This document shows positions 40,458 to 40,572 of a stretch of 40,572 nucleotides of DNA, piece by piece. The position numbers were made by a program, and so were the translations under genes. The stretch spans positions 140,098 to 180,669 of the forward strand of contig JH153276.1 in the NCBI GenBank assembly GCA_000226015.1, given 5' to 3'. A model generated the notes under the pieces. The model saw nothing but the letters and a program-made list of their open reading frames with translations, made no database searches and was not told where the DNA came from. The stretch comes from Mnemiopsis leidyi (taxonomy: Eukaryota; Ctenophora; Tentaculata; Lobata; Bolinopsidae). Every line of letters begins with the position of its first letter. Position 1 is the first letter of the stretch.

Positions 40458-40572
40458 ACTTAGTGTCTGTGTGTGTGTGTGTGTGTGTTAGTGTCTGTGT
40501 GTGTGTGTGTGTGTCTGTTAGTGTCGTGTAGTGTGTGTGTGTGTGTGTNTGTGTGTGTGTGTGTGTGTGTGT
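40458..40572. repeat. (GT)n microsatellite at the window edge
   Basis: An interrupted GT repeat running off the end of the window, with one ambiguous base (n) at 40549. The sequence stops inside it, as an assembly contig end often does. Confidence 0.95.

Overview
This window is nuclear DNA from an animal, most likely an aquatic invertebrate whose lineage I cannot name. The reasons are spliced genes with canonical GT/AG junctions, a muscle/cytoskeleton-type kinase joined to immunoglobulin (Ig) domains, a Ctr-family copper transporter, AATAAA signals, a tRNA-derived element and many minisatellites. The base composition is AT-rich and genes fill only a small part of the sequence.

Layout. (1) 0-2.5 kb: a miRNA-like hairpin, then the decayed 3' part of a helix-turn-helix-like gene on the plus strand. 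(2) 3.6-21.3 kb, minus strand: the main gene. I traced 13 coding exons by matching splice sites and codon phases. Together they encode at least 1191 residues: a CaMK/MLCK-type protein kinase, a calmodulin-binding-like helix, two Ig I-set domains, and a ~690-residue Lys/Pro/Glu-rich tail that resembles titin PEVK sequence. The amino end was not found. Its first visible codons lie at 21264, behind a strong splice acceptor. (3) 13.8-14.6 kb: an intronless phytanoyl-CoA dioxygenase (PhyH) family gene on the same strand, lying inside the intron that splits the first Ig domain. (4) 21.3-33.1 kb: about 12 kb with no gene I can support, holding a polypurine/21-bp array, a 9-bp array and doubtful membrane-protein-like ORFs. 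(5) 33.16-33.87 kb, minus strand: a complete two-exon Ctr copper transporter that lacks the usual MxxxM motif. (6) 37.55-38.38 kb, plus strand: an unrecognised 274-residue protein, acidic at its start and basic at its end, with three upstream ATGs. (7) 39.9-40.57 kb: possible exons and a (GT)n microsatellite at the window edge.

The genes do not form a pathway. The parts worth a second look are the kinase-Ig-PEVK architecture, the nested intronless dioxygenase, the copper transporter with altered pore residues, and the clustering of tandem repeats right beside splice sites of the kinase gene.
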